A stretch of 64,000 bases of DNA, taken from contig JAZSHX010000019.1 in assembly GCA_045533485.1 (NCBI GenBank), forward strand, positions 1 to 64,000, written 5' to 3'. The notes under the pieces are model-generated. The model was given only the letters and a program-made list of their open reading frames with translations, did no database searches and was not told the DNA's origin. Each line of letters starts with the position of its first letter. Within the stretch, counting starts at the first letter, position 1. Positions 35,508 to 44,535 of the stretch are shown piece by piece. The stretch comes from Scatosoma sp045533485. GTDB lineage: Bacteria > Bacillota > Clostridia > Christensenellales > Borkfalkiaceae. Both the position numbers and the translations under genes were made by a program.

Positions 35508-35531
35508 CCTCCGCATTATCGTATGCGAAGG
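35508..35531 (-). promoter_or_regulatory. Hairpin that contains the TIGR04086 Shine-Dalgarno
   Basis: On the minus strand CCTTCGCAT pairs with ATGCGGAGG (nine pairs, one G-U), followed by TATTTTTT and then ATG. It looks like a terminator for yajC but its 3' arm is the ribosome binding site of the next gene. Confidence 0.6.
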
Positions 35532-35550
35532 CATTTTCGTTTAGACCTTT

Positions 35551-35949
35551 TTATTCTGCTTTGGGTTCTTCCGCAGGCGTTTCTTCCACGGGAGCTTCGT
35601 CCTTCACAGTTTCCGTTGCAGGTGCTGCCACGGGCGCTACGGCATCCGTTTGATAAATCGCTTGTTTATCGAATTTAATATATGATTTACCGCTCTTTTC
35701 CGTACCCGTTTCGATAACGAACGTGTTGTCGTCTTCACAAACTTCTACGACTACGCCGCAAATACCGCCGATGGTTTTCACCTTATTGCCCGGTTTCACT
35801 GCGTTGAGCGTTTTCATTTGTTCTTCTTGTCTTTTCTTTTGGGAACGACGGCTAAACACCATCATCGCTACCATAGCGGCAATCAACACCAACAAGAAAA
35901 TCCACGTACCGTTGTTTCCAGCTTCCGCGTCTAATAAATTGAACAACAT
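35551..35949 (-). CDS. yajC: Preprotein translocase accessory protein YajC
   Basis: 132 residues from ATG 35949 (AAGGAG upstream); a longer in-frame start is unlikely. One N-terminal transmembrane helix (about 14-34) and the YajC core with RRSQKKRQEEQMKTLNAVKPGNKVKTIGG form the family signature. The C-terminus carries a Pro/Glu/Ala-rich acidic tail (about 100-132). YajC associates with SecDF at the translocon; secD and secF lie 2-4 kb downstream, beyond the SCIFF genes. Confidence 0.92.
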   Translation of the reverse strand: MLFNLLDAEAGNNGTWIFLLVLIAAMVAMMVFSRRSQKKRQEEQMKTLNAVKPGNKVKTIGGICGVVVEVCEDDNTFVIETGTEKSGKSYIKFDKQAIYQTDAVAPVAAPATETVKDEAPVEETPAEEPKAE

Positions 35950-35971
35950 ATCTCTTTCTCCTTCACTTTCG

Positions 35972-36040
35972 CGCAAAGCGTCTTTCGCGCGCTTATTTCA
36001 TAGATATTACCATCATACCTTTTTTTTACACTTTTTGCAA
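35972..36040 (-). promoter_or_regulatory. yajC promoter and leader hairpin
   Basis: On the minus strand TTGCAA (36035-36040) and TATGAT (36012-36017) are 17 bases apart. In the leader GCGCAAAG and CTTTCGCGC pair (35972-35991). Confidence 0.6.
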
Positions 36041-36078
36041 GCGATTTAATCACATTTCACGTATTTTTCATTGAAATT

Positions 36079-37680
36079 TTAGTTTAAACCTTCAAAAATT
36101 TCCACGCCGCGTTTTTTCAGCCACAGCCAAAGCACTACGCTCGCCGCCGCCATTGCAAAAATAGCAAACGCCAAATACACCATAACAGGCGCGGTTGTAA
36201 ACAATTTACCAAAAAGGAAATTACCGCCCAAAACAAGCCCTGCAATCCCCCAGCCGACAAACATAGACACCAGCACGGATAAGCTTTGTTTTACCGCGAC
36301 TATCTCACTCGTCCATTTTAAGTTAGGTAATTTTAAATTGATGGCAAGTCCCGAAAGCGCCGTTAAAAGCGTTACTGCGGAAAGCGCAAGCACCGCCATC
36401 AGCGTGGCAAAAACACCCAGATGGAAAATGATACCCACCGCAATCATACTCACCCAAAGCGGAATTGCCGTAACGGCGCAATGCAACGCGATTTTCGCCA
36501 AAAATACCGTCGTTGTGCTCACGGGCATAGAGCGAAGCACCCACAAGCTTTCCCCTTCTAAGGAAACGGACGACGCCGTGATTACGTTGGTGGTGGCGAT
36601 AAAGCACGCAACCAGCGTGATAATGGCGGCGATTACCTGTTTGTCGCCGCTCCACGCGTTAATGCTTGCGCGCATATTGCCGTCAATCAACATATACCCC
36701 ACGAAAACGAGCGCGATCACACCGCCCAAACCACAGTTGAAAAATATCATAGCGTTGCCGAAAAAGCGCTTGCTTTCCTTGATAAACAGCGCAAAAAATT
36801 GCGAACGGACTTTTGCGGTTTTTTCTTTGTACTTCGCGCGCAAATCGCCGCGTTTCATGGTCGCAAGCGGAATGAACGTAGCCGAAACCAACAAATATCC
36901 CAACGCGAAAAGTCCCAAGAAAATAGCCGTGAACACGACCATGGGTACCCATTCGCCCATTGCGGCAAGCCCTAATTGCCAAAACGGATACAACGCCACT
37001 TTCAGCGTTTGCCCGATTTGTTCGCCGTGTACAAGCACGTAATTTAACCCGTCCTGCAACTTGGAAAAGCCGACAGAATAGGCGATCATAAACGCGAATA
37101 AACCGATAATCGTCACTAAATTTTTCGCAGGCAAACGCACGGTAATCAGCGCCAACAACCAACCGATTAAACAGCCCAGCGCAAGCGTACCAAACGGCAT
37201 CACCAGCAATACAAGCAAACAACCGACTATCGCCGAAAAGGTTACGCCCACTACGGTAAAATAGCATATCATTGCAGGGATACACGTCATCGTAATCAAA
37301 AGCAATGCAAGCAAATATTGCCCGATCATACGGGTGAGCAATATCATCCACGACGGAATGGGCATCGAGAATAATAATTCGTTATCCTTTGCGTCGTATA
37401 CCTGCGATTTCACCATAAAGATAACCAGCACACTGCTTATGGAAAAGCCCATGGAGGTGAGTAAGGCAAAATACACCCAGCCCAACCCCGCCAGCACCAG
37501 CGGTTCGCACATGGAATTACTCAAATCCCAAAATAAATACACTACCGCGCCTACGGCATAGACAATCAACGCGCCGATTAAAACAGCCATCCACGGTTTA
37601 CGCTTTTCCGCCTTTTTCCCTTCAAAGGAAAAGGTAGAAAACATTTGTAAAAACTGCTTTTTAATAAGCGCCTTAAACAT
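36079..37680 (-). CDS. ABC-2 type transporter permease
   Basis: 533 residues with about twelve predicted transmembrane helices in two halves, joined by a cytoplasmic stretch (KRGDLRAKYKEKTAKVRSQFF) near 275-295. The N-terminal part carries AKDNELLFSMPIPSWMI, a motif common in large permeases of Firmicutes two-gene ABC-2 exporters. Substrate unknown. It overlaps the ATPase gene by eight bases and is its membrane partner. Confidence 0.85.
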   Translation of the reverse strand: MFKALIKKQFLQMFSTFSFEGKKAEKRKPWMAVLIGALIVYAVGAVVYLFWDLSNSMCEPLVLAGLGWVYFALLTSMGFSISSVLVIFMVKSQVYDAKDNELLFSMPIPSWMILLTRMIGQYLLALLLITMTCIPAMICYFTVVGVTFSAIVGCLLVLLVMPFGTLALGCLIGWLLALITVRLPAKNLVTIIGLFAFMIAYSVGFSKLQDGLNYVLVHGEQIGQTLKVALYPFWQLGLAAMGEWVPMVVFTAIFLGLFALGYLLVSATFIPLATMKRGDLRAKYKEKTAKVRSQFFALFIKESKRFFGNAMIFFNCGLGGVIALVFVGYMLIDGNMRASINAWSGDKQVIAAIITLVACFIATTNVITASSVSLEGESLWVLRSMPVSTTTVFLAKIALHCAVTAIPLWVSMIAVGIIFHLGVFATLMAVLALSAVTLLTALSGLAINLKLPNLKWTSEIVAVKQSLSVLVSMFVGWGIAGLVLGGNFLFGKLFTTAPVMVYLAFAIFAMAAASVVLWLWLKKRGVEIFEGLN

Positions 37681-38398
37681 GTTCGCCCCCTGCCTTTTCC
37701 GCTATTTCCAAAAATACGTTTTCTAAGCTGGTATCCCCTTTCACTTCGTCCATGGTACCTGCTTTTATCAATTTACCGCCCTTGATAATCGCCACTTTAT
37801 CACACAGCTTTTCCGCCACTTCCAACACGTGCGTGGAGAAGAAAATGGCGCATCCGTTGTCGCAAAGCTCACGCATTACACCCTTCACTGCGTGCGCCGC
37901 TTTGGGATCAAGCCCCACGAACGGTTCGTCCATCACGATTAATTTCGGGCTGTGCACAAGCGCCGCGATAATGGCAAGCTTTTGCTTCATACCGTGCGAA
38001 TAGGAAGAAACTTTTTGCGCCAAATCGTTCGTCAATTCAAACAAATCGCCGTATTTTTTAATGATGGCTTGACGGGTATCTGCAGGCACTTTGTAAATAT
38101 CCGCCACGAAATTGAGATAGCCGATACCCGACATAAAGCCGTACAAATCGGGGTTATCGGGAATGTACGCAATTTGCTTTTTACAAGCGAGCGCGTCCTT
38201 TTTCACGGACACGCCGTCCACGTAAATTTCCCCTTCTTCAAAGCCCAAAATACCACAAACAGCTTTTATCGTCGTGGTTTTCCCCGCGCCGTTGTGGCCG
38301 ATAAATCCGTAAATTTCCCCTTTTTGAATATGCAAACTTACGTTGTCTACCGCCTTTTTATCGCCGTAGGATTTGCTCAAATTTTCAATTCTTAACAT
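37673..38398 (-). CDS. ABC transporter ATP-binding protein
   Basis: 241 residues. Walker A GHNGAGKTTT near 34-43, signature YSHGMKQKLAI about 133-143 (SHGMK in place of LSGGQ, normal for this ABC-2 group), Walker B LIVMDEPFVGLD and the switch His in FFSTHVLE. Together with the overlapping permease it forms an exporter. The promoter is TTGACA-N17-TATCAT at 38433-38461. Confidence 0.92.
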   Translation of the reverse strand: MLRIENLSKSYGDKKAVDNVSLHIQKGEIYGFIGHNGAGKTTTIKAVCGILGFEEGEIYVDGVSVKKDALACKKQIAYIPDNPDLYGFMSGIGYLNFVADIYKVPADTRQAIIKKYGDLFELTNDLAQKVSSYSHGMKQKLAIIAALVHSPKLIVMDEPFVGLDPKAAHAVKGVMRELCDNGCAIFFSTHVLEVAEKLCDKVAIIKGGKLIKAGTMDEVKGDTSLENVFLEIAEKAGGEHV

Positions 38399-38432
38399 AA
38401 TTCCGCTCCATAGTTATATATTTGATATTAAA

Positions 38433-38461
38433 ATGATATCACTTTTTATAAATATTGTCAA
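38433..38461 (-). promoter_or_regulatory. Promoter of the ABC-2 transporter operon
   Basis: On the minus strand TTGACA (38456-38461) and TATCAT (38433-38438) are 17 bases apart. GATAT/ATATC repeats in the adjacent leader could be an operator. Confidence 0.75.
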
Positions 38462-38492
38462 GTATTTTTTACAAAAAAAATTAAGAAATTAA

Positions 38493-38517
38493 AAAGCAGG
38501 CAAAAATCACCTGCTTT
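38493..38517 (-). terminator. Terminator of tgt
   Basis: AAAGCAGG (38493-38500) pairs with CCTGCTTT (38510-38517); on the minus strand T-rich sequence follows. Confidence 0.8.
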
Positions 38518-38529
38518 CGTGTATCTATT

Positions 38530-39660
38530 TTACCATTTGCCTTCGCCGCCGTATTTTTGATAAAATTCGCGCGTGTATTCTTTGACGTAACCGCTCAAAA
38601 TCGATTGACGAAGCCCTTTCATCAGCTTATGCAAGAACGTAATGTTATGCAAGCTTAACAGCATCGCGCCGTACATTTCGTTCGTATTGATAAGGTGGCG
38701 CAAATACGCTTTCGTGTAATTTTTACAGCAATAGCAATCGCACTCATCGTCAAGGGGTGTGAAATCTTCTTTATATCTGCCGTTTCTCACCACCACTCTG
38801 CCGTGAGAAGTCATCGCCGTGCCGTTGCGCGCGATACGCGTTGCCAACACGCAGTCGAACATATCCACACCGCGGAGCGTGCCCTCGATAAGGCAATCGG
38901 GCGAGCCGACGCCCATCAAATATCTGGGTACGTCGGTGGGGAGCTTGGGTTGCAAGAAATCCAACAGCTCGTACATAATGGGTTTGGGTTCGCCCACGGA
39001 AAGGCCGCCGATGGCGATACCGTGTTTCACGAACGGCAAGGTGCGCGCTAAGCTCTCCGCGCGCAAATCCTTATACATATTGCCCTGCACGATAGGAAAA
39101 AGCGCTTGTTCGGGCTTATCGTGGAATTTATAACAGCGTTCCAGCCACGCCGCCGTGCGCTTCATCGCCGCTTCCGCCTGCGCGTGGTTGTAGCCGTACT
39201 CACTGCACTCATCAAACGCCATAATGATATCCGCGCCAAGGTTTTGTTCCACCTGCATAGCTTTTTCGGGCGTAAAGAAATGCTTACTGCCGTCAATATT
39301 CGACGAAAATTCCACGCCTGCGTCGGTGATTTTGTTCAGCTTGCCAAGCGAAAACACTTGGAAGCCGCCGCTGTCCGTCAAAATGGGCTTATCCCAGTTC
39401 ATAAACTTGTGCAAGCCGCCTGCTTTTTTGACGATCTCATCGCCCGGACGCATATATAAATGGTAGGTGTTGGACAAAATAATTTGCGAACCGGCTTCTT
39501 TCAAGTCGCGCGGAAACACGCCCTTGACGGTCGCTTGCGTACCGACGGGCATATATACGGGCGTTTCAATGTCGCCGTGCGGCGTGTGTAAAATGCCTGC
39601 GCGTGCGCCCGTTTCTTCATCTACTTTTTGCAGTTCAAAAGAGAAAAATTCGTTATTCAA
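38530..39660 (-). CDS. tgt: tRNA-guanine transglycosylase
   Basis: 376 residues from TTG 39660, chosen because GGAGC lies five bases upstream and because it gives the usual N-terminus (NNEFFSFELQ). Tgt replaces guanine-34 by a queuosine precursor. Active-site motifs DSGGFQVFSLGKL, GGLSVGEP and FDCVLATR, and the zinc site CDCYCCKNYTKAYLRHL, are present. queA is not in the window. A TTG start is unusual but consistent with the smc gene in this genome. Confidence 0.95.
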   Translation of the reverse strand: MNNEFFSFELQKVDEETGARAGILHTPHGDIETPVYMPVGTQATVKGVFPRDLKEAGSQIILSNTYHLYMRPGDEIVKKAGGLHKFMNWDKPILTDSGGFQVFSLGKLNKITDAGVEFSSNIDGSKHFFTPEKAMQVEQNLGADIIMAFDECSEYGYNHAQAEAAMKRTAAWLERCYKFHDKPEQALFPIVQGNMYKDLRAESLARTLPFVKHGIAIGGLSVGEPKPIMYELLDFLQPKLPTDVPRYLMGVGSPDCLIEGTLRGVDMFDCVLATRIARNGTAMTSHGRVVVRNGRYKEDFTPLDDECDCYCCKNYTKAYLRHLINTNEMYGAMLLSLHNITFLHKLMKGLRQSILSGYVKEYTREFYQKYGGEGKW

Positions 39661-39700
39661 GGTTGCTCCCTTTCCTTTTCGTTGATATATTTTCCCAACG

Positions 39701-39729
39701 ATTATACCACATTTTTTACGTTTTTGCAA
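39701..39729 (-). promoter_or_regulatory. tgt promoter
   Basis: On the minus strand TTGCAA (39724-39729) and TATAAT (39701-39706) are 17 bases apart. Confidence 0.72.
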
Positions 39730-39750
39730 TCAATTTTACTGCGCATTTAT

Positions 39751-39780
39751 TTGACACTTGTGCGTAAAAAGCGGTATAAT
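39751..39780 (+). promoter_or_regulatory. Promoter of the PHP phosphatase gene
   Basis: TTGACA (39751-39756) and TATAAT (39775-39780) with an 18-base spacer, both consensus hexamers; divergent from the tgt promoter. Confidence 0.8.
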
Positions 39781-39800
39781 GTTGGTTGGAGAGTAAAATT

Positions 39801-40562
39801 ATGTTATTTAATTATCACACGCACACAAAACGCTGTAATCACGCGCAGGGCGAAGAAAGAGAATACGTAGAACACGCCGTCAAAAGCGGTTTGAAAACGC
39901 TGGGTTTTTCCGACCACGCGCCCTACGTATTTCCCGACACCGATTATCAATCGTCGTTCCGTATGAAACAGGACGAACTGTTTGCGTATGCGGAAACGGT
40001 GCGCGCACTTGCTAAGGAATATCAAAAGGACATCCGTATTCTTTGCGGTTTTGAGCTGGAATATTATCCCGATTTCCACAAGCAAGAAATGGCGTTTTTG
40101 TCGCAAATAAAGCCCGATTATTTGTTGCTTGGTCAGCATTTCGTCGGCAACGAATTTTCTAAATTGAATTCGACGGGCATTACAACGGACGATTTTGCGC
40201 TCACCTTGTACGTAACGCAGGTGCTTGCAGGGCTTGCCACGGGCAACTTTTTGTATTTGGCGCACCCCGATATTGCCGGCGTTTCCTGCTCCCCCGAAGT
40301 GGTAGACAGAGAATACCGCCGTTTGTGCGAAGGCGCAAAGCGTATGGGCATCCCCGTGGAAATCAACTTTTTGGGAATACGCGATAAGCGCCGTTATCCC
40401 AGCGAAAGGTTTTTTCAAATTGCAGGCGAAGTGGGCACGAGCGTGATTTTCGGCTCGGACGCGCACGAACCGTGGGTAGTAAACGATACGGAAAGCGAAA
40501 AAATCGCTTGGGACATGGCGAAACGCTTGGGCTTAAAGGTAATAGATAAACCGATATTGTAA
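39801..40562 (+). CDS. PHP-domain phosphatase, histidinol-phosphatase-like
   Basis: 253 residues from ATG 39801 (GGAGAG upstream). PHP metal-binding motifs: NYHTHTKRCNHA near the N-terminus, GFSDHAPY, CGFELEYYPDF, YLAHPDI and FGSDAHEP. The fold matches HisK/YtvP-type histidinol phosphatases, but no his genes lie nearby, so the substrate is uncertain. Monocistronic with its own promoter and terminator. A second PHP protein is at 57841. Confidence 0.88.
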   Translation: MLFNYHTHTKRCNHAQGEEREYVEHAVKSGLKTLGFSDHAPYVFPDTDYQSSFRMKQDELFAYAETVRALAKEYQKDIRILCGFELEYYPDFHKQEMAFLSQIKPDYLLLGQHFVGNEFSKLNSTGITTDDFALTLYVTQVLAGLATGNFLYLAHPDIAGVSCSPEVVDREYRRLCEGAKRMGIPVEINFLGIRDKRRYPSERFFQIAGEVGTSVIFGSDAHEPWVVNDTESEKIAWDMAKRLGLKVIDKPIL

Positions 40563-40580
40563 AGATATTGTATAGATAAA

Positions 40581-40610
40581 AACTCCGTTGTTCACAACGG
40601 AGTTTTTTGT
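40581..40610 (+). terminator. Terminator of the PHP gene
   Basis: AACTCCGTTG (40581-40590) pairs with CAACGGAGTT (40595-40604), followed by T residues. Confidence 0.9.
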
Positions 40611-40634
40611 TTGATGAAGTTGTTTTCATATAAC

Positions 40635-40765
40635 GTCAAAACGGGTAGATGCAAGCAAGACAAGGCAACCGCGGATTTCCCGACGGGAGTTTACTTGGGC
40701 GTAAACGAGCAAGAGGAAACGTAAGGTTAACGAAGTATTGCGAAGCATATACGCGTTTCGTTTGT
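40635..40765 (-). repeat. Folded intergenic repeat, copy 4 (after an ABC exporter gene)
   Basis: About 131 bp, ending ten bases before the stop of the ABC gene at 40775. Arms CAAAACGGGTAGATGC and GCATATACGCGTTT pair in 12 of 14 positions; the apical helix is GTTTAC (40689-40694) with GTAAAC (40701-40706). Very close to copy 3 in both halves. Confidence 0.78.
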
Positions 40766-40774
40766 AAAAAGCAG

Positions 40775-42763
40775 TTACTCTAACTCAAACGCGCCCGTGT
40801 AGAGTTGATAATACGTGCCTTTTTGTTGAATAAGCTGTTCGTGCGTGCCGCGTTCGATAATTTCGCCGTGATCCAGCACCATGATGGCATCCGAGTTACG
40901 CACGGTCGAAAGACGGTGCGCGATAACGAATACCGTTCTGCCGTGCATAAGTTTATCCAAACCGTCCTGTACCAGCGCTTCCGTACGCGTATCGATAGAC
41001 GAAGTAGCTTCGTCCAAAATCATTACGGGGGGATCGGCAACCGCCGCGCGTGCAATAGACAAAAGCTGTCTTTGTCCTTGCGAAAGGTTTGCGCCGTTGT
41101 TGGTAAGCTGCGTTTGATACCCTTCGGGCAAACGGCAAATAAAATCGTCCGCGTTGGCAAGCTTCGCCGCCGCAATACACTCTTCGTCCGTTGCGTTCAA
41201 TTTCCCGTAGCGGATATTATCCATAACCGTGCCCGTAAACAGGTTTACATACTGCAAAACGATACCCAAGGAACGGCGCAAATCGGCTTTACGGATTTTC
41301 GTGATATTGATACCGTCGTAGCGAATTTTCCCGTCCGCAATATCGTAGAAACGGTTGATAAGGTTGGTAATCGTCGTTTTGCCTGCGCCCGTCGCGCCCA
41401 CAAACGCGATTTTTTGCCCGGGCTTTGCATACAGAGAAACGTCTTTCAGCACCTGCTTTTCGGGCGTGTACCCAAAGTCTACGTTTTCCATCACGATATC
41501 GCCTTGCAGCTTGGTATACGTCGTCGTGCCGTCGTCTTTATGGTAATGCTTCCACGCCCAAACGCCCGTGTGCTTATCCGTTTCCGTCACATTGCCCTGT
41601 TCGTCTTCTTTGGCGTCCACAAGCACTACGTACCCGTCGTCTTGTTCGGGCTGTTCGTCCATCAGCGTGAATACACGGCTTGCGCCTGCCAAGCCCATCG
41701 CAATCATAGACACTTGTTGCGACATTTGGTTGATAGACATCGTGAAGTTTTTACTCATACTCAAAAAGGCGATCAAGATACCCACGCCAAGGGGCGCAAT
41801 GCCGTGGAAAATACTGCTAAACCCGATATTCGGTACAGCCGTTGCCAGCATAATACCGCCGACTATCGTCAAAAGCACGTAATTGAAATTGCCCACGTTG
41901 TTCAAGATAGGGCCTAAAATATTGCCGTAGGTGTTGGCCTTCACGCTGTCGCTGTTGAGCTGGTCGTTGTGTTTGTCGAAATCTATTTTGGCTTGTTCTT
42001 CGTGCGTGAATACCTTCACCACCTTTTGCCCTTTCATCATTTCTTCCACAAAACCTTCCGTTTTTGCAAGCGAACGCTGGCGCGACACCATATATTTGGC
42101 GCTGTTGCCGCCGATACGCTTAATCAAGAAGGTCATAAGGAAGGTCGCCGCCGCCACGATCAGCCCCAGCCAAATGCTGTACCAAATCATAAGCGCCACG
42201 GAGAATACCAAGCGCAAAGAGTTTGTGATAAGCGCAGGGATAGATTGCCCGATAAGCTGACGCGTTGCGTCCGTATCGTTGGTGTAGGTACTCATAATTT
42301 CCCCGTGCGCGTGCGTATCGAAATACTTGATAGGCAGCGCTTGCATTTTTGCAAACATTTCCGCGCGCAGCTTATACAGCATACCCTGCGTAATGCCTGC
42401 CATAATGCGGTGATAGAAAAAGCTAACGATTACGACCAACCCGTACATGCTTGCCATGAGCGCAATCGCGGTGAACAGTTCTTTCTTTACCGCCGCGTAG
42501 CCGTTTGCCACGCCCTTGGGTATAATATCGTCAATCAGCGTTTGTAAAAACACCGTGCTGACCAAGGAGCTTAACGAATCGATAACGATACACGCAAGCA
42601 CCAACGTAAGCCGCCATTTGTATTGACCAAACAGCATTTTCAATAAACGCTTAAACGTACCTTTTTTGATTGCGCCTTTGGGCATTTTCGGCATGCCCCT
42701 ACCGCCGCCGCGCATGGGCGGCATAGGACGCGATTGTTCGTGTTTTTGTTGCGCTTCCGCCAT
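40775..42763 (-). CDS. ABC exporter, ATP-binding and membrane half (second subunit)
   Basis: 662 residues. A six-helix membrane domain (about 35-340) precedes a nucleotide-binding domain with Walker A VGATGAGKTTI, signature NLSQGQRQLLSIARA and Walker B MILDEATSSID. A Gly/Pro/Met-rich N-terminus and a linker of about 50 charged residues between the domains (VVLVDAKEDEQGNVTETDKH) are unusual insertions. It pairs with the preceding gene, whose stop overlaps its start, as a heterodimeric exporter downstream of marR. Multidrug or peptide export is inferred. Confidence 0.93.
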   Translation of the reverse strand: MAEAQQKHEQSRPMPPMRGGGRGMPKMPKGAIKKGTFKRLLKMLFGQYKWRLTLVLACIVIDSLSSLVSTVFLQTLIDDIIPKGVANGYAAVKKELFTAIALMASMYGLVVIVSFFYHRIMAGITQGMLYKLRAEMFAKMQALPIKYFDTHAHGEIMSTYTNDTDATRQLIGQSIPALITNSLRLVFSVALMIWYSIWLGLIVAAATFLMTFLIKRIGGNSAKYMVSRQRSLAKTEGFVEEMMKGQKVVKVFTHEEQAKIDFDKHNDQLNSDSVKANTYGNILGPILNNVGNFNYVLLTIVGGIMLATAVPNIGFSSIFHGIAPLGVGILIAFLSMSKNFTMSINQMSQQVSMIAMGLAGASRVFTLMDEQPEQDDGYVVLVDAKEDEQGNVTETDKHTGVWAWKHYHKDDGTTTYTKLQGDIVMENVDFGYTPEKQVLKDVSLYAKPGQKIAFVGATGAGKTTITNLINRFYDIADGKIRYDGINITKIRKADLRRSLGIVLQYVNLFTGTVMDNIRYGKLNATDEECIAAAKLANADDFICRLPEGYQTQLTNNGANLSQGQRQLLSIARAAVADPPVMILDEATSSIDTRTEALVQDGLDKLMHGRTVFVIAHRLSTVRNSDAIMVLDHGEIIERGTHEQLIQQKGTYYQLYTGAFELE

Positions 42764-44535
42764 TATTCGTCACCCCCTTCCGTTTGTCTGCTTTTCGTTT
42801 GCGCTTCGTAAATTTCACGGTAAACGTCGCTGGTTTGCATCAACTCTTCGTGCGTGCCTTTCGCGATAATTTGACCGCCGTCCAAAACGATAATACAATC
42901 GGCGTGTTCCACCGACGCCACGCGTTGCGCAATGATAATTTTCGTCGTATCGGGGATTTCTTTGGTGAACGCGTTTCTAATCAACGCGTCCGTTTTCATA
43001 TCCACCGCCGACGTAGAGTCGTCCAAAATGAGCACTTTGGGCTTTCTCAATAAAGCACGCGCGATACAAAGCCGTTGCTTTTGACCGCCCGAAACGTTAG
43101 AACCGCCCTGTTCGATATAGGTATCGTACCCGTCGGGGAACGCGCGGATAAATTCGTCCGCCTGTGCAAGCTGGCACGCACGCACGATTTCTTCGTCCGT
43201 AGCGTTTTCATCGCCCCAACGCAAGTTCTCTTTGATCGTGCCTGCGAACAATACGTTCTTTTGCAGAACGACCGCCACTTCCTTTCTAAGTACGTCCAGC
43301 TTATAATCCTTTACGTTAACGCCGCCCACGTACACGTTGCCTTCCGTAGCGTCGTACAAACGGGAAATGAGCTGGATAAGCGTCGTTTTCGACGAGCCCG
43401 TACCGCCTAAAATACCGACGGTCGCGCCCGACGGAATATCTAAATTGATAGTAGACAGCGCCCATTTATTTGCCGTTTGCGAATACTTAAACCCAACGTT
43501 TTCAAAACGCACGCTGCCGTCCTGCACGTTATCAACGCCGTTTTCCTTTTCCACGATATCACTGTCTTCGTTGAGCACTTCCGCGATACGGCGCATGGAC
43601 TCAAACGACATCGTGAGCATAACGAAAATCATGGAGAACATCATGCACGCCGACAAAATTTGTATGCCGTAAGTGATTACCGCCGAAAGTTCGGTGGGCA
43701 TAAAATCGCCGCTAACCGTACCCGAACCGATGATGGTCTTTGCACCAAGATAGGAAATGAGCACCGCAGCAAAGTTGATAAAGAACACCATAATCGGGTT
43801 ATTGAGCGCAAGGATTTTTTCCGCTTTCGTGAAATCGTTGCGTACCTGCCCTGCCGCTTTTTCAAATTTTTCCACTTCGTAGTCTTCACGCACAAACGCC
43901 TTGACTACGCGTACGCCGCCCACGTTTTCCTGCACGGAATTGTTCAGCGCGTCGTACTTTTTGAAAATGCGCTTGAAAAGCGGCATAACGATACGCGCGA
44001 TACCGAAAATCGCACAAGCCAAAACGGGCACGATCACCACGAAAATCCACGCAAGCTTTGCGTTGATGGTAAAGCTCATAATGATGGCGAACAAAAATTG
44101 CAAGGGCACGCGAATGGCGATACGCAAGCTCATTTGATAGGATTGCTGTACGTTGGTCACGTCCGTCGTCAAACGGGTTACCAGCGACGACGTGGAAAAT
44201 TTATCCACGTTGGCAAAAGAGAATTTTTGCACTTTATAGAACAAATCGTGGCGCAGGTTGGTGGCAAACCCACAGCTTGCCTGCGCGGCAAACTTACCTG
44301 CAAACGCCCCCGACAGCATCGACATCGCCGCTAAAACGATAAGCGCCGCGCCATAAGTTAAGATATGCGCCAACGCTCCGTCGCCCAACAGCTTACTTTC
44401 ATTGATCATTTGCGCCATCAAAAAGGGAATTAAGCATTCGCAAAATGCTTCTATCGCCATAAAGCAGGGCGTTATCAAGGACGGCTTTTTATATTGCCGC
44501 ACGCTTCCCAAAAGCGTTTTAATCGTTTTAATCAT
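42763..44535 (-). CDS. ABC exporter, ATP-binding and membrane half (first subunit)
   Basis: 590 residues with six helices (about 20-300) and a nucleotide-binding domain: Walker A GGTGSSKTTL, signature NVSGGQKQRLCIARA, Walker B VLILDDSTSAVD. The Asp-Ser (DDSTS instead of DEATS) at the catalytic Glu position is the mark of the degenerate site in heterodimeric exporters, so ATP is probably hydrolysed only at the site of the partner. AAGGAG before ATG 44535. It overlaps marR by eight bases. Confidence 0.93.
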   Translation of the reverse strand: MIKTIKTLLGSVRQYKKPSLITPCFMAIEAFCECLIPFLMAQMINESKLLGDGALAHILTYGAALIVLAAMSMLSGAFAGKFAAQASCGFATNLRHDLFYKVQKFSFANVDKFSTSSLVTRLTTDVTNVQQSYQMSLRIAIRVPLQFLFAIIMSFTINAKLAWIFVVIVPVLACAIFGIARIVMPLFKRIFKKYDALNNSVQENVGGVRVVKAFVREDYEVEKFEKAAGQVRNDFTKAEKILALNNPIMVFFINFAAVLISYLGAKTIIGSGTVSGDFMPTELSAVITYGIQILSACMMFSMIFVMLTMSFESMRRIAEVLNEDSDIVEKENGVDNVQDGSVRFENVGFKYSQTANKWALSTINLDIPSGATVGILGGTGSSKTTLIQLISRLYDATEGNVYVGGVNVKDYKLDVLRKEVAVVLQKNVLFAGTIKENLRWGDENATDEEIVRACQLAQADEFIRAFPDGYDTYIEQGGSNVSGGQKQRLCIARALLRKPKVLILDDSTSAVDMKTDALIRNAFTKEIPDTTKIIIAQRVASVEHADCIIVLDGGQIIAKGTHEELMQTSDVYREIYEAQTKSRQTEGGDE

